From Novosphingobium aquimarinum (GTDB lineage Bacteria > Pseudomonadota > Alphaproteobacteria > Sphingomonadales > Sphingomonadaceae): a DNA stretch of 64,000 bases. Below, piece after piece: positions 39,365 to 50,428 of the stretch (positions are counted from its first letter, which is position 1; every line of letters begins with the position of its first letter). The stretch covers positions 186,001-250,000 of the forward strand of contig NZ_WRPO01000004.1 of NCBI RefSeq assembly GCF_009746585.1, written 5' to 3'. Made by a program: the position numbers and the translations under genes. The notes beneath the pieces were generated by a model that saw only the letters and a list, made by a program, of their open reading frames with translations, was not told the origin of the DNA and did no database searches.

Positions 39365-39404
39365 AAAAAGGGGCCGCGCAGGACAACCTGCGCGGCCCCT
39401 TTTT
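39365..39404. terminator. Strong bidirectional intrinsic terminator between pnp and rbfA
   Basis: GGGGCCGCGCAGG and CCTGCGCGGCCCC form a perfect 13-pair stem around ACAA, preceded by AAAAA and followed by TTTTT. It can therefore stop transcripts from pnp (+) and from the rbfA side (-). Confidence 0.95.
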
Positions 39405-39546
39405 CATTGGGCGTTCGGAATTGCGGGGAGTCCTGGGCCACGACCCGGCGCATAACTCAGACGGCTGCCGAAGAGCCCCCGCACGCAGCAGCCGTCAGGA
39501 AGGAATCGGGGCGCGACTCAATCGCCCGAGAGCAAAACCGACGATA

Positions 39547-39969
39547 TCAGTCGTCGGCGCCCTCACCCGCTTCGCCATCCGTGCCGAGATCGCGCTTGAC
39601 GCGCGGGTCCGACAGCAGTCGCTCGATGCGGTCGGCTTCCTCGAAGCTGTCGTCGGTGCGGAACTTCAGCCGCGCGGCGAACTTGAGCCCGAGTCGCTTC
39701 GCCACTTCCCTCTGGAGGAAAGCGGTGTTCTGCTGCAGCGCCTTGAGCACTTCGGCCTCCTGGGCCCCAAGCAGCGGCTTCACGTAGACCGTCGCGACTC
39801 GCAGGTCGGGCGTCATGCGCACCTCGGTCACGGAGACGGAATGCGCGGACAGCGTATCGTCGTGCACTTGCTGTCGCGTGAGAATCTCGGACAGAACGTG
39901 GCGTACGCGCTCCCCGACCTTGAGCAAGCGAACGGACTGTTGTTCGGGTGTAAACTGCTGACGTGCCAT
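39547..39969 (-). CDS. rbfA: Ribosome-binding factor A
   Basis: RbfA helps mature the 5' end of 16S rRNA in the 30S subunit. The 140-residue product has [20 protein letters not shown] near the start, [20 protein letters not shown] in the KH-like core and [19 protein letters not shown] near the end, then an acidic tail. GAGGGAGCC precedes the ATG at 39969. In most relatives it is followed by truB; here it instead converges on pnp. Confidence 0.95.
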   Translation of the reverse strand: MARQQFTPEQQSVRLLKVGERVRHVLSEILTRQQVHDDTLSAHSVSVTEVRMTPDLRVATVYVKPLLGAQEAEVLKALQQNTAFLQREVAKRLGLKFAARLKFRTDDSFEEADRIERLLSDPRVKRDLGTDGEAGEGADD

Positions 39970-40602
39970 GGCTCCCTCATTTGGCCGCGCCCTTGCGATT
40001 TGCAACACGCGATTGCCGATCGCGCGCTTTCAGCTGCGACAAATTATCACAGGTTCGCGCGACAAAAGGGGTAGACACCCCACTTTTTTATATGCATATC
40101 TTGCATAATAGTTCTGCAGAGAAAGGAACGGGACCAAGCTCCCCGAGAGCTTCGAAACAGGAACCGAATTTTTCGAATACCGGCGGGATGGGCAGGAGTT
40201 TCCCCCCTTGCTCCCGAGCCCGTCCCGCCGGAGACGTCGCGTGGGCCTGTGCCAGGGCCCGGCTGCCAAGCCAGAACAGATTAAAACTCCATGGCGGCTT
40301 TCCAACCAGTCTGTGACCCCTGACGACTGGCGGGACGCGACGTCCTTTTTTCTTCGAGATGGATCGGGAATCTTCGCACCCGATCCGGCGACATCGGTCC
40401 GTCCTCCGGCCCGGACGGCCCCATGGCGGACGCGTCTCCCCTGGATGCTTCCGCCATTCCGGACCGACCCGGACCGGTGTCGCCCCCCCACCATCTCGCT
40501 GGCCTGTGCGGGGCACACGAAATTTCCGCTCCGGCGGACGTACCTGGAGTGCCGGGCCGTATCCTTCTCGACACGGCCCGGTCGCTTCCCCGGCCGGGCG
40601 GA
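39970..40602. other. 633-base gap without a supported gene
   Basis: Between rbfA and the DUF1697 gene I see no protein with coding-like conservation, although GC-rich frames are open on both strands. The rbfA-proximal part is AT-rich (TTTTTTATATGCATATCTTG near 40084) and could hold an rbfA promoter: TATTAT and related runs read toward rbfA. The distal part has hairpins such as CCGGGCCGT...ACGGCCCGG at about 40552-40581. An unrecognised structured RNA cannot be excluded. Confidence 0.5.
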
Positions 40603-41142
40603 TCAGCCTTCCAGTTTTTCGAGAATACGCTTGAGCGAGCGCATGTTGCGCGCCGTGCCGCGGCAGCCGAGGCGCTTGGCGATGAAGGGGCTGGTCAGCT
40701 TGCTGTTGCCCACACCATCGACAAAATCGATGTACAGCGCGCGTGAGCCCGACGCGAGCATCTCGTTGCCCCGACCCGCCTGATCGGCGATCAGTTGCGC
40801 GAATTGCGCCTCGCTCGGCTGCTGCTCGAGGAAATGGGTATGGACGAACTTGTCCTCGCCCTTGCCGTGAAACGGGTTGTCCTCGATTGCGGCGCGCACT
40901 TCGGCGGGCGTGCGCACCGCCGCCAAGCTGTCGATCCCGAACCGATCCCGCAGCAGATCCGAAATCTCCTGTCCGAGCGAGGCCTCGCCAGCGCGCGGAT
41001 GCGCGAATACGACGTTGCCGCTGGCGACCACCGTCGTGACTTCGCTGAACCCCGCCTCCTCCATCGCGCCGCGCAGATCCGCCATCTTCAACTGATTGCC
41101 GCCGACGTTGATCGCGCTGAGAAAGGCGACGTGGCGGTTCAT
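40603..41142 (-). CDS. DUF1697 family protein
   Basis: The 179-residue product begins MNRHVAFLSAINVGGNQLKM and has ATEEAGF-like AMEEAGFSEVTTVVASGNVV, then NPFHGKGEDKFVHTHFL, and ends with TARNMRSLKRILEKLEG. This is the DUF1697 pattern; the function is unknown. It lies in the operon between infB and rbfA, with a four-base overlap with the preceding small gene. The usual TxRNxxT end is present as TARNMRS. Confidence 0.9.
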   Translation of the reverse strand: MNRHVAFLSAINVGGNQLKMADLRGAMEEAGFSEVTTVVASGNVVFAHPRAGEASLGQEISDLLRDRFGIDSLAAVRTPAEVRAAIEDNPFHGKGEDKFVHTHFLEQQPSEAQFAQLIADQAGRGNEMLASGSRALYIDFVDGVGNSKLTSPFIAKRLGCRGTARNMRSLKRILEKLEG

Positions 41143-41588
41143 TGCGGCAGTGCCCGACCGCAGTATTTGGCGCTGACCATCGGATCGAGCCGCGCGAGTT
41201 CGGCATTGTAAAGGCTCACCCAGCGCTTCGCGGCGTCAGCGCAGTCCGCGCCGTGGGCTGGCTTGGCGAAGGGCCAGAGTCGATTGTCGGTATAAGGCCC
41301 GCCCGTGGCGCAGCCGGCGATGCCCGGCGCATGGGGCGCGGGCGCGGCCTGAAAGAAAGGCCGGTCCTCGCCGCGGTCGAGATCGCGCCGCGCGACTGCG
41401 ACCGGATCTTCCCGCGCGACGTCACGAAGGCATTGGGCGTGGCTCTGCGCCGCCGCAAGATCGCGCGACCGGGCTTGCGACCACCATACCAGGCCCGCCG
41501 CCACCAGGACGACGAAGACGCCAATCGCGATCATCGCTGGAACGGTTCGGGACAGGCTGAGCATCGTGCCGGCGAGGATGCCACGCAA
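41139..41588 (-). CDS. Single-pass membrane or secreted protein of unknown function
   Basis: The 149-residue product has one hydrophobic segment at about residues 18-37 (PAMIAIGVFVVLVAAGLVWW). A periplasmic-looking domain with scattered cysteines (AQCLRDV, AGCATGG, GADCADAAKRW, KYCGRALPQ) follows. I do not recognise the family. An ATG at 41564 is an alternative start. It sits just after infB and overlaps the DUF1697 gene by four bases. Confidence 0.6.
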   Translation of the reverse strand: MRGILAGTMLSLSRTVPAMIAIGVFVVLVAAGLVWWSQARSRDLAAAQSHAQCLRDVAREDPVAVARRDLDRGEDRPFFQAAPAPHAPGIAGCATGGPYTDNRLWPFAKPAHGADCADAAKRWVSLYNAELARLDPMVSAKYCGRALPQ

Positions 41589-41648
41589 ACGAAAGCGGCG
41601 GCAAGCCGAAGCCTGCCGCCGCTCGTGATTTTTCGTTGAAAGGCGACC

Positions 41649-44276
<2,628 letters not shown>

Positions 44277-44298
44277 AAGTCTCGTTCAGCCCTTCACT

Positions 44299-45012
44299 TC
44301 AATTCGTCGTCGCGGCGGCGGCGGAAGCCGCACCGCTGGTGTCATCATCGGCGGCCGTCGCGGCGCGCCCCTGGTAGCGCAAGAGACGCCGTAGCGGCTG
44401 CGCAACTCTTCGAGCCGCGCCGCGATCGCTCAGCGCCAGATGGACGACGTTGTCGCGGCCCAATGCCACAGACAAAGCCGCCCGGTCCAGTGGCAAGACG
44501 CAGCCCGTCATGCCGCTCCCTTCAGCCTCCTCGCCCACGCGCCAGGCCTGGTCGAGCTTGCGCGAACCATCGCCACTGGCGTCCGCGGCGTGCCCGAGCC
44601 AGGCGACTCGGCCGGAGCGGGCTTGCTCGGCGATCCGGTCGGAGCCCAGGAGCAGATTGCCTGCCTTGAGTTCAAGTCCGAGGCGATCCGCCAATGCCCG
44701 TTGCAACGCGTCTTCGAGGCGCTGCGGCAGGTCTTCGGGAATGGTTATCGGCGCACCCTTGAACGCGCGCGCCAGCGCTCCCTTAAGTTTGCCCTTCGTC
44801 AGAGCAATTTCAAGGGCTTCGCGCGATACGCCGAGCCAGGCGCCCCGTCCGGGGGCGCGTGCGTTGACATCGGGAAGCACCATGCCCTCGGGCGAAATCG
44901 CGAGGCGCACCAGGTCATCGCGCGCAAGCGTCTCGCCGGAGAGAATGCAAGTCCGCTCCGCGCTGCTTCCAGTACTGTCGGACGCTACACGTTCATTGCG
45001 AGGATTCCGCAT
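44299..45012 (-). CDS. YlxR/DUF448 RNA-binding protein with L7Ae-like C-terminal domain
   Basis: The 237-residue product has the YlxR domain at residues 17-100: ERTCILSGETLARDDLVRLA, PDVNARAPGRGAWL, then an L7Ae-like part (LADRLGLELKAGNLLLGSDR, later LDRAALSVALGRDNVVHLAL). It is the standard nusA-infB companion and probably binds RNA. The start at 45012 gives MRNPRNERVASDS and overlaps the nusA end by 20 bases, so translation is coupled. Confidence 0.9.
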   Translation of the reverse strand: MRNPRNERVASDSTGSSAERTCILSGETLARDDLVRLAISPEGMVLPDVNARAPGRGAWLGVSREALEIALTKGKLKGALARAFKGAPITIPEDLPQRLEDALQRALADRLGLELKAGNLLLGSDRIAEQARSGRVAWLGHAADASGDGSRKLDQAWRVGEEAEGSGMTGCVLPLDRAALSVALGRDNVVHLALSDRGAARRVAQPLRRLLRYQGRAATAADDDTSGAASAAAATTN

Positions 45013-46669
45013 CGGCGGCCTCCTCGGTTTCGGGTGCGACGGTCTCGGCCGTGCTGTCCGGTGTTTCGTCCGTGGCCTCGCCCGCGTCCGATTCGTCATC
45101 GAACCAGTGCGCGCGGGCAGCCATGATGATTTCGTTGCCCTGTTCCTCGGTCAGGCCGTACTCGCCGAGCACGCCTCCCTTGTCCTCGTCGCGCAGACGG
45201 CGCGTGACAGTGCCGTCGCGGCGGCGCTGTTCGGTGCGCTTCTTGGCGATCAGTTCGTCGGTGGCGAGGTCGGCGACATCGTCGAGCGTCTTGATCCCGC
45301 CCTTGCCGAGCGTGACCAGCATGGCTTCGGTCAGGTGCGGCAAGTCGGCGATGGCGTCCTCGACGCCGAGCTCGCGGCGCTGCTGGCGGCAGGCCTCTTC
45401 GCGGCGATCCAGCGCTTCGATGGCGCGGCTCTGCAGTTCTTCGGCGAGTTCCTCGTCGAAGCCCTCGATCGCGGCCAGCTCGGCCATGTCGACGTAGGCG
45501 ACTTCTTCCAGTTCGGTGAAGCCTTCGGCCACGAGCAGCTGCGACAGCGTCTCGTCGACGTCGAGCTCTTCCTCGAACATCTTGGAGCGTTCCTGGAACT
45601 CGCGCTGGCGCTTCTCGCTCGATTCCTGCTCGGTCATGATGTCGATCTGCGAGCCGGTGAGCTGGCTGGCGAGACGCACGTTCTGACCGCGGCGACCGAT
45701 CGCGAGGCTGAGCTGATCGTCGGGCACGACGACCTCGATGCGGCTTTCTTCCTCGTCGATGACGACGCGGCTGACCGTCGCAGGTTGGAGGCCGTTCACC
45801 ACGAACGTCGCGGTGTCCTCGCTCCAGGGGATGATGTCGATCTTTTCGCCCTGCAGTTCCTGCACGACGGCCTGCACGCGGCTGCCCTTCATGCCGACGC
45901 AAGCGCCGACCGGGTCGATCGAGTTGTCGTGGCTGATGACACCGATCTTGGCGCGCGAGCCGGGATCGCGGGCCGCGGCCTTGATCTCGATCACGCCGTC
46001 GTAGATCTCGGGCACTTCCTGCGCGAACAGCTTCTTCATGAATTCGGGATGCGCGCGGCTGAGGAAGATCTGCGGACCACGGTTCTGGCGCTCGACCTTC
46101 ATCACATAGGCGCGCACACGCTCGCCGACGCGGGCGGCTTCGCGCGGGATCTGCTGATCGCGGCGGATCACGCCCTCGGCGCGGCCGAGGTTGACGATGA
46201 CGTGGCCGAATTCGACCGACTTGATCGTACCGACGACGATCTCGCCCGCGCGATCCTTGAATTCTTCGTACTGGCGTTCACGCTCGGCATCGCGGACCTT
46301 CTGGAAGATCACCTGCTTGGCCGACTGCGCGTCGATGCGGCCGAGATCGACCGGCGGCAGCGGATCGACGATGAAGTCGCCCAGCGCGGCGCCCGGCTGC
46401 AGCTTTTCGGCCTGCTTGAGATCGACCTGCTTGAAGTAGTCCTCGACTTCCTCGACCACTTCGACGACGCGCCACAAGCGCAAGTCGCCGGTGCGCGGAT
46501 CGAGCTTGGCGCGGATGTCGTTCTCGGCACCGTAACGGTTGCGCGCCGACTTCTGGATCGCTTCTTCCATCGCCTCGATGACGATCGACTTGTCGATCAT
46601 CTTCTCGGTGGCGACCGAGTTCGCAATCGCAAGCAGCTCGGCGCGGTTGGCTGAAATCGCACTGGCCAT
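44993..46669 (-). CDS. nusA: Transcription termination/antitermination factor NusA
   Basis: The 558-residue product has the N-terminal RNA-polymerase-binding domain (MASAISANRAELLAIANSVA), an S1 domain and two KH domains. The blocks DPVGACVGMKGSRVQAVVQE and LAIGRRGQNVRLASQLTGSQ mark the KH regions. The C-terminal acidic repeats (TLSQLLVAEGFTELEEVAYV and LTEAMLVTLGKGGIKTLDDV) match the AR domains of proteobacterial NusA. It is the second gene of the rimP-nusA-ylxR-infB operon. Confidence 0.97.
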   Translation of the reverse strand: MASAISANRAELLAIANSVATEKMIDKSIVIEAMEEAIQKSARNRYGAENDIRAKLDPRTGDLRLWRVVEVVEEVEDYFKQVDLKQAEKLQPGAALGDFIVDPLPPVDLGRIDAQSAKQVIFQKVRDAERERQYEEFKDRAGEIVVGTIKSVEFGHVIVNLGRAEGVIRRDQQIPREAARVGERVRAYVMKVERQNRGPQIFLSRAHPEFMKKLFAQEVPEIYDGVIEIKAAARDPGSRAKIGVISHDNSIDPVGACVGMKGSRVQAVVQELQGEKIDIIPWSEDTATFVVNGLQPATVSRVVIDEEESRIEVVVPDDQLSLAIGRRGQNVRLASQLTGSQIDIMTEQESSEKRQREFQERSKMFEEELDVDETLSQLLVAEGFTELEEVAYVDMAELAAIEGFDEELAEELQSRAIEALDRREEACRQQRRELGVEDAIADLPHLTEAMLVTLGKGGIKTLDDVADLATDELIAKKRTEQRRRDGTVTRRLRDEDKGGVLGEYGLTEEQGNEIIMAARAHWFDDESDAGEATDETPDSTAETVAPETEEAADAESSQ

Positions 46670-46673
46670 CGGT

Positions 46674-47246
46674 TCAGTCTTCCTGTTCTTCTAGGACGTC
46701 TTCGGCGCCCGTCATGTCAATCGGCTTGGTCGCGGCGATCAGCCGGTCCGTGAGGACGAGGCTGGCCGAGTGGACTTCGGCAAGCGGGAACGTGACGCGT
46801 CCCGACTTGCGGTCGTCGAAAAGGATCGTGTCTCCCTCGATCCCGGCCAGATCACCGCGCAACTGCTTGCGGTTGCCTTCGACCGGTTCGACGAGATTGA
46901 TCTTGGCTTCGTGCCCGACCCAATCGGCGAAGTCCTTTGCGCGCGTCAGCGGACGGTCGATCCCCGGCGAGGAGACCTCGAGCCGATACGCGCCATTGAT
47001 CAGCGTCTCGCCCGCTTCCTCGAGCGCGTCGATGCGATCGGAAACGCGGTGCGAAAGTTCGATGCAATCGTCGATCAGCAGCTGGCCGGTCTCGGGCCGC
47101 TCGGCCATGATCTGCAAGGCACGCTCGTCATCGCCCGCCTCGCTCTTGCCGAACAGTTTCACGCGCACAAGCTCGAACCCGAGGGCTTTCGCCTCCGGCT
47201 CAATGACTTCTACGAGTCGCGCGATATCGACCAATGACTGCTCCAA
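46674..47246 (-). CDS. rimP: Ribosome maturation factor RimP
   Basis: RimP assists 30S assembly. The 190-residue product has EPEAKALGFELVRVKLFGKS, then CIELSHRVSDRIDALEEAGE and the family block YRLEVSSPGIDRPLTRAKDF, with the SM-like domain (INLVEPVEGNRKQLRGDLAG) following. The likely start is a TTG at 47246 (LEQSLVDIARLVEVI), since sequence further upstream in the frame does not resemble RimP. An ATG is not available nearby. nusA starts 4 bases after its stop. Confidence 0.92.
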   Translation of the reverse strand: MEQSLVDIARLVEVIEPEAKALGFELVRVKLFGKSEAGDDERALQIMAERPETGQLLIDDCIELSHRVSDRIDALEEAGETLINGAYRLEVSSPGIDRPLTRAKDFADWVGHEAKINLVEPVEGNRKQLRGDLAGIEGDTILFDDRKSGRVTFPLAEVHSASLVLTDRLIAATKPIDMTGAEDVLEEQED

Positions 47247-47408
47247 CCTAAATCCTGCACGCCAATGATGCGGCAAGCGGTTCGGGGCCGGCCCCGAGAG
47301 GCGCCAGCACCTGACGTTGCAGCAACAATGTCGGGATGGCGGATAGATAGTCCCGCCTGCGTCAAAACGCAAGCGCATTGCCGTGGCTCGATCCGGCGAC
47401 CGCCCGAA

Positions 47409-47810
47409 TCAGTGCGTCGCAGCCGTCTCGCCTGCAGGGGCCAGCCGGCCTTGCTCCCGGGCCATCATCGTAAACAGACGGCGGACGCGCTTGCGGCCCT
47501 CCGCGCTCAATTCCAGAATCACGGCGTGTCCGCTCGCATCGGGAACCACCACCACCAGCCCCGCGATTACCAGGGGATCGAGCGATTCCAGCACGGCGCC
47601 CTCGATCGGGATCATCGGCATGACCGGATCGGCGGGTTCGAGACCGGCGAGAAAGGCGTCGACCATCAGATCCCACGCCTTGCCTTCGACTTCGACGCCA
47701 AGAATCTTCGCACGCTTCTCGGCCGTACGACGCGCCGCCGCCGCGGATTCGTAGACTTGCCGGTCCCGCGGACGCGGCTCCGGGCTGGCATCAGGCATGT
47801 CGTTGCTCAT
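47409..47810 (-). CDS. Putative winged-helix (MarR-like) regulator
   Basis: The 133-residue product has an N-terminal charged helix (YESAAAARRTAEKRAKILGV) and then a winged-helix-like C-terminal half. The segment LDPLVIAGLVVVVPDASGHA followed by VILELSAEGRKRVRRLF resembles the wing and last helix of MarR proteins. The recognition helix is not obvious, so DNA binding is only suggested. It stands alone between rimP and pspF. Confidence 0.55.
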   Translation of the reverse strand: MSNDMPDASPEPRPRDRQVYESAAAARRTAEKRAKILGVEVEGKAWDLMVDAFLAGLEPADPVMPMIPIEGAVLESLDPLVIAGLVVVVPDASGHAVILELSAEGRKRVRRLFTMMAREQGRLAPAGETAATH

Positions 47811-47904
47811 TCGCGCTTCTTCCGAGCCGCGAACTTTCCACGATTCGCGGCTTGGCGCAACGCATCCACGGAGCGCATGCCCCGCATAAAACCGCCGCGC
47901 CGGG

Positions 47905-48948
47905 TCAGAGCGCCGGCGCTTGCGTCAACTTGTGTTTCTTGAGGCAGTGGCGCAACTGATCGTAGGTCAGGCCAAGCGCTTGCGCTGCTCGCCGTTGGTT
48001 CCAGCGATGATGCTCCAGCGCGGTCTCGAGCAGGCCGCGCTCATACGCTTCGACTGCCGCGCGCAAGTCGTCGACCAGCGGCGGCTCGCTCTTGGCGGCA
48101 GGCGGATCCTGCGGGGCAGCGGGTACGGGCTGGTGCTCTTGGGCAGTTTCGGCCTTGGCTTCGGGTTCGGGCGACCAGGGGCTCGCGAAGGGATCGAAGA
48201 CGATCGCGGCGATCGGCCGCGAAGGATCGTCCCAGCGGTACGTCGCGCGCTCGACCACATTGCGCAACTCGCGCACATTGCCCGGCCAATCGTAAGTCTC
48301 CATCGCTTCGATCGCGCCTTGGGTGAAGCCGGGCCATTCGTCCCAGCCGAGCTCCGACGCCATGCGCCGGCCGTAATAATCGGCGAGCTCGGGAATATCG
48401 CCATCGCGGGCGCGCAGCGGCGGCAGCGTGATCACTTCGAAGCTGAGGCGATCGAGCAAGTCGGCGCGGAACCGCCCCTCCTCCACCATCGCGGGCAGAC
48501 TGGCGTTGGTGGCACCGACGATGCGCACGTCGACCGAGATCGGCCGCGACGCCCCGATCCTCGTGACTTCGCCATATTCGACCGCGCGCAGCAGGCGCTC
48601 CTGCGCCGCCATCGAAAGGGTGCCGAGTTCGTCGAGGAACAGCGTGCCCCGGTCGGCCTCCTCGAAACGTCCGGCACGGGCCCGCGTCGCGCCAGTGAAC
48701 GCGCCGGCCTCGTGACCGAACAGTTCCGCCTCGATCAGCGTTTCGGGCAGCGCCGCGCAATTGACCGTTACCAGCGGCTCGCCCCAACGCGCGGACAGAC
48801 TGTGGAGCCGCTGGGCGATCAGTTCCTTGCCGGTGCCGCGCTCGCCGATCACCAGCACCGAGCGCGGCATCGGCGCGGCGCGACTGGCACGCTCGACCGC
48901 ATCGAGGAAGGCGCTGGACTGGCCGATGAAATGCGTGTCGCGGTCCAT
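47905..48948 (-). CDS. pspF: Psp operon transcriptional activator PspF (sigma54 enhancer-binding protein)
   Basis: PspF drives the psp operon with sigma54. The 347-residue product lacks a receiver domain, as PspF should, and starts directly with the AAA+ domain: VLVIGERGTGKELIAQRLHS (Walker A), FGHEAGAFTGATRARAGRFE with the GAFTGA loop that contacts sigma54, and DRGTLFLDELGTLSMAAQER (Walker B). The C-terminus has an HTH (RRAAQALGLTYDQLRHCLKK). It is divergent from the psp operon, and two palindromes in the gap overlap its own start region, so it probably controls itself. A GTG at 48975 is an alternative start. Confidence 0.95.
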   Translation of the reverse strand: MDRDTHFIGQSSAFLDAVERASRAAPMPRSVLVIGERGTGKELIAQRLHSLSARWGEPLVTVNCAALPETLIEAELFGHEAGAFTGATRARAGRFEEADRGTLFLDELGTLSMAAQERLLRAVEYGEVTRIGASRPISVDVRIVGATNASLPAMVEEGRFRADLLDRLSFEVITLPPLRARDGDIPELADYYGRRMASELGWDEWPGFTQGAIEAMETYDWPGNVRELRNVVERATYRWDDPSRPIAAIVFDPFASPWSPEPEAKAETAQEHQPVPAAPQDPPAAKSEPPLVDDLRAAVEAYERGLLETALEHHRWNQRRAAQALGLTYDQLRHCLKKHKLTQAPAL

Positions 48949-48950
48949 AT

Positions 48951-48982
48951 CCCAACAGTTAGGATATTTCACCAACTATTGG
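48951..48982 (+). promoter_or_regulatory. Two palindromic upstream activating sites (likely PspF sites)
   Basis: CCCAACAGTTAGG (48951-48963) and CCAACTATTGG (48972-48982) are similar imperfect palindromes with centres about 20 bases apart. They lie roughly 95 to 125 bases upstream of the start point predicted from the -12 box, where E. coli PspF binds its paired sites. The first touches the leader just before the pspF ATG, which would allow autorepression. Function is inferred from position and symmetry. Confidence 0.55.
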
Positions 48983-49050
48983 CAAGGCGCTATATGATGG
49001 TCCATCTCAGCTACCTTGCAATACTCAAGGAATCCGGGCTTTTTCCGATT

Positions 49051-49065
49051 TGGCACGGCGCTTGC
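49051..49065 (+). promoter_or_regulatory. Sigma54 (-24/-12) promoter of the psp operon
   Basis: TGGCACGGCGCTTGC fits the sigma54 consensus TGGCAC-N5-TTGC exactly. It lies about 50 bases before the first ORF of the operon and faces away from pspF, whose product is a sigma54 activator. Confidence 0.92.
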
Positions 49066-49116
49066 GAAGCATGGGACACGAAGCGAATACAACCAAGAGG
49101 CAAGGGAATACACGTC

Positions 49117-49314
49117 ATGGCCACTCGCAAGGATAGCATGCTCAGGACCAGCGGACTGCTCAGGACCAGCGGACTGCTCAGGACCAAGCTCGACTGCGCG
49201 ATCTTCGCGAGCCTGCTGGCAATGGGTGGCCTGAACCTCTTGGTCATGTCCGACCAGCTCGGCGCCCCGAAGGCCTATGCGGCCACGCCGTGCGACAAGG
49301 TGCAGCTGGCGTGA
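49117..49314 (+). CDS. Small leader protein of the psp operon with internal repeat
   Basis: The 65-residue product is the first gene after the sigma54 promoter. It starts MATRKDSM, then carries a perfect repeat (LRTSGLLRTSGLLRT, encoded by 18-base tandem units). A hydrophobic segment follows (IFASLLAMGGLNLLVM), then YAATPCDKVQLA. The form suggests a membrane anchor or a signal peptide with an unusually long positive head. I do not recognise it. Its stop overlaps a GTG that is in frame with pspA. Confidence 0.6.
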   Translation: MATRKDSMLRTSGLLRTSGLLRTKLDCAIFASLLAMGGLNLLVMSDQLGAPKAYAATPCDKVQLA

Positions 49315-49559
49315 GCCGGCTCGCCGCGGAAATCGAAGCCGTTCGGGGGCGGGCCGCTTACGCCCCGCCGCCCCGACTGCTCGCATCGGCGGGCGACACT
49401 GCCGCCCGCACTCATGAGCCCCGTGCCGACGAGCTCCGTGCTGACGAGCCCCGTACTGACACTGGCGCGAAGTCCCATTATGCCGGAGCGGCATGGATGG
49501 GCTCCGGCGCCTCATACCCCCGCCATGGCGGCCCCGCCCACAACAAAGGAACAACCAGG

Positions 49560-50285
49560 ATGGGTATCTTCTCCCGCACTCGCGACATCATCGCCGCGAA
49601 CTTCAACGACATGCTCGAGAAGGCCGAAGACCCGGCCAAGATGATCCGCCTGATCATTCTCGAAATGGAAGAGACGCTGGTCGAAGTGCGCACCAGCAGC
49701 GCGCGCACGATCGCCGATCAGAAGGAAATGCGCCGCCACGTCACGCGTCTGAAGACGCTGCAGGCGGACTGGGAAGACAAGGCCGAGCTCGCGCTCAGCA
49801 AGGACCGCGAGGATCTCGCCCGCGCCGCCCTGCTCGAGAAGAAGAAGGCCGGCGACATGGCCGACCAGCTCAGCGAGGAGATCGCGGTGCTCGACGATGC
49901 GCTGCGCGCTTACGAGCAGGACATCGAGAAGCTGCAGAGCCGCCTGCGCGAAGCCCGCGCGCGTCAGAACTCGATCGCCGCCCGTCTGCAGAGCGCGGAA
50001 AACCGCGTCAAGCTGCGCACCGTGCTCTCGAGCGAGCGAGTCGAGGACGCGATGATCCGCTTCGATCAGCTCGAGCGCCGCGTCGATTATGCCGAAGGCC
50101 GCGCCGAAGCGATGAGCATGGGCGACGACAGCCGCCAGCCGTCCCTTTCGGACGAGATCGCAGCGCTTGCCGCGGGCGACCGGATCGATGCCGATCTCGC
50201 CAGCCTCAAGCGCCGGATGGCGGGCAAATCGGAAGCGCCGAAAGCGCCCGAGAGCAACGAGACCCCCAAGCCGGCGGCCGACTAG
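49560..50285 (+). CDS. pspA: Phage shock protein A
   Basis: PspA is the coiled-coil scaffold that binds stressed inner membrane and holds PspF inactive. The 241-residue product begins with the amphipathic helix MGIFSRTRDIIAANFNDMLE. EDPAKMIRLIILEMEETLVE follows, then a long coiled coil, and a Pro/Lys tail replaces the very C-terminus. The ATG at 49560 is preceded by AAAGGAACAACCAGG. The frame stays open upstream to a GTG at 49311, but the family-typical N-terminus supports 49560. Confidence 0.96.
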   Translation: MGIFSRTRDIIAANFNDMLEKAEDPAKMIRLIILEMEETLVEVRTSSARTIADQKEMRRHVTRLKTLQADWEDKAELALSKDREDLARAALLEKKKAGDMADQLSEEIAVLDDALRAYEQDIEKLQSRLREARARQNSIAARLQSAENRVKLRTVLSSERVEDAMIRFDQLERRVDYAEGRAEAMSMGDDSRQPSLSDEIAALAAGDRIDADLASLKRRMAGKSEAPKAPESNETPKPAAD

Positions 50286-50428
50286 TGCCGCTGCCGGCCA
50301 CCGCGCATCACCCCCGTGCGCGGCGGGCCGGAATGGGATATATCGGGGGAGGGAATGCGCCTCGCAGTGCGCAAGAGGGCCAGCGACGCAGTTCGCGGCG
50401 CCAGGTCAAAGAGGGAAGGAAACACAAC

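Noticed and set aside
40088..41206. A 372-codon open frame on the minus strand
   Set aside because: It covers the DUF1697 gene in a different frame and has GC-driven Arg/Gly/Ala composition. The DUF1697 product is clearly conserved.
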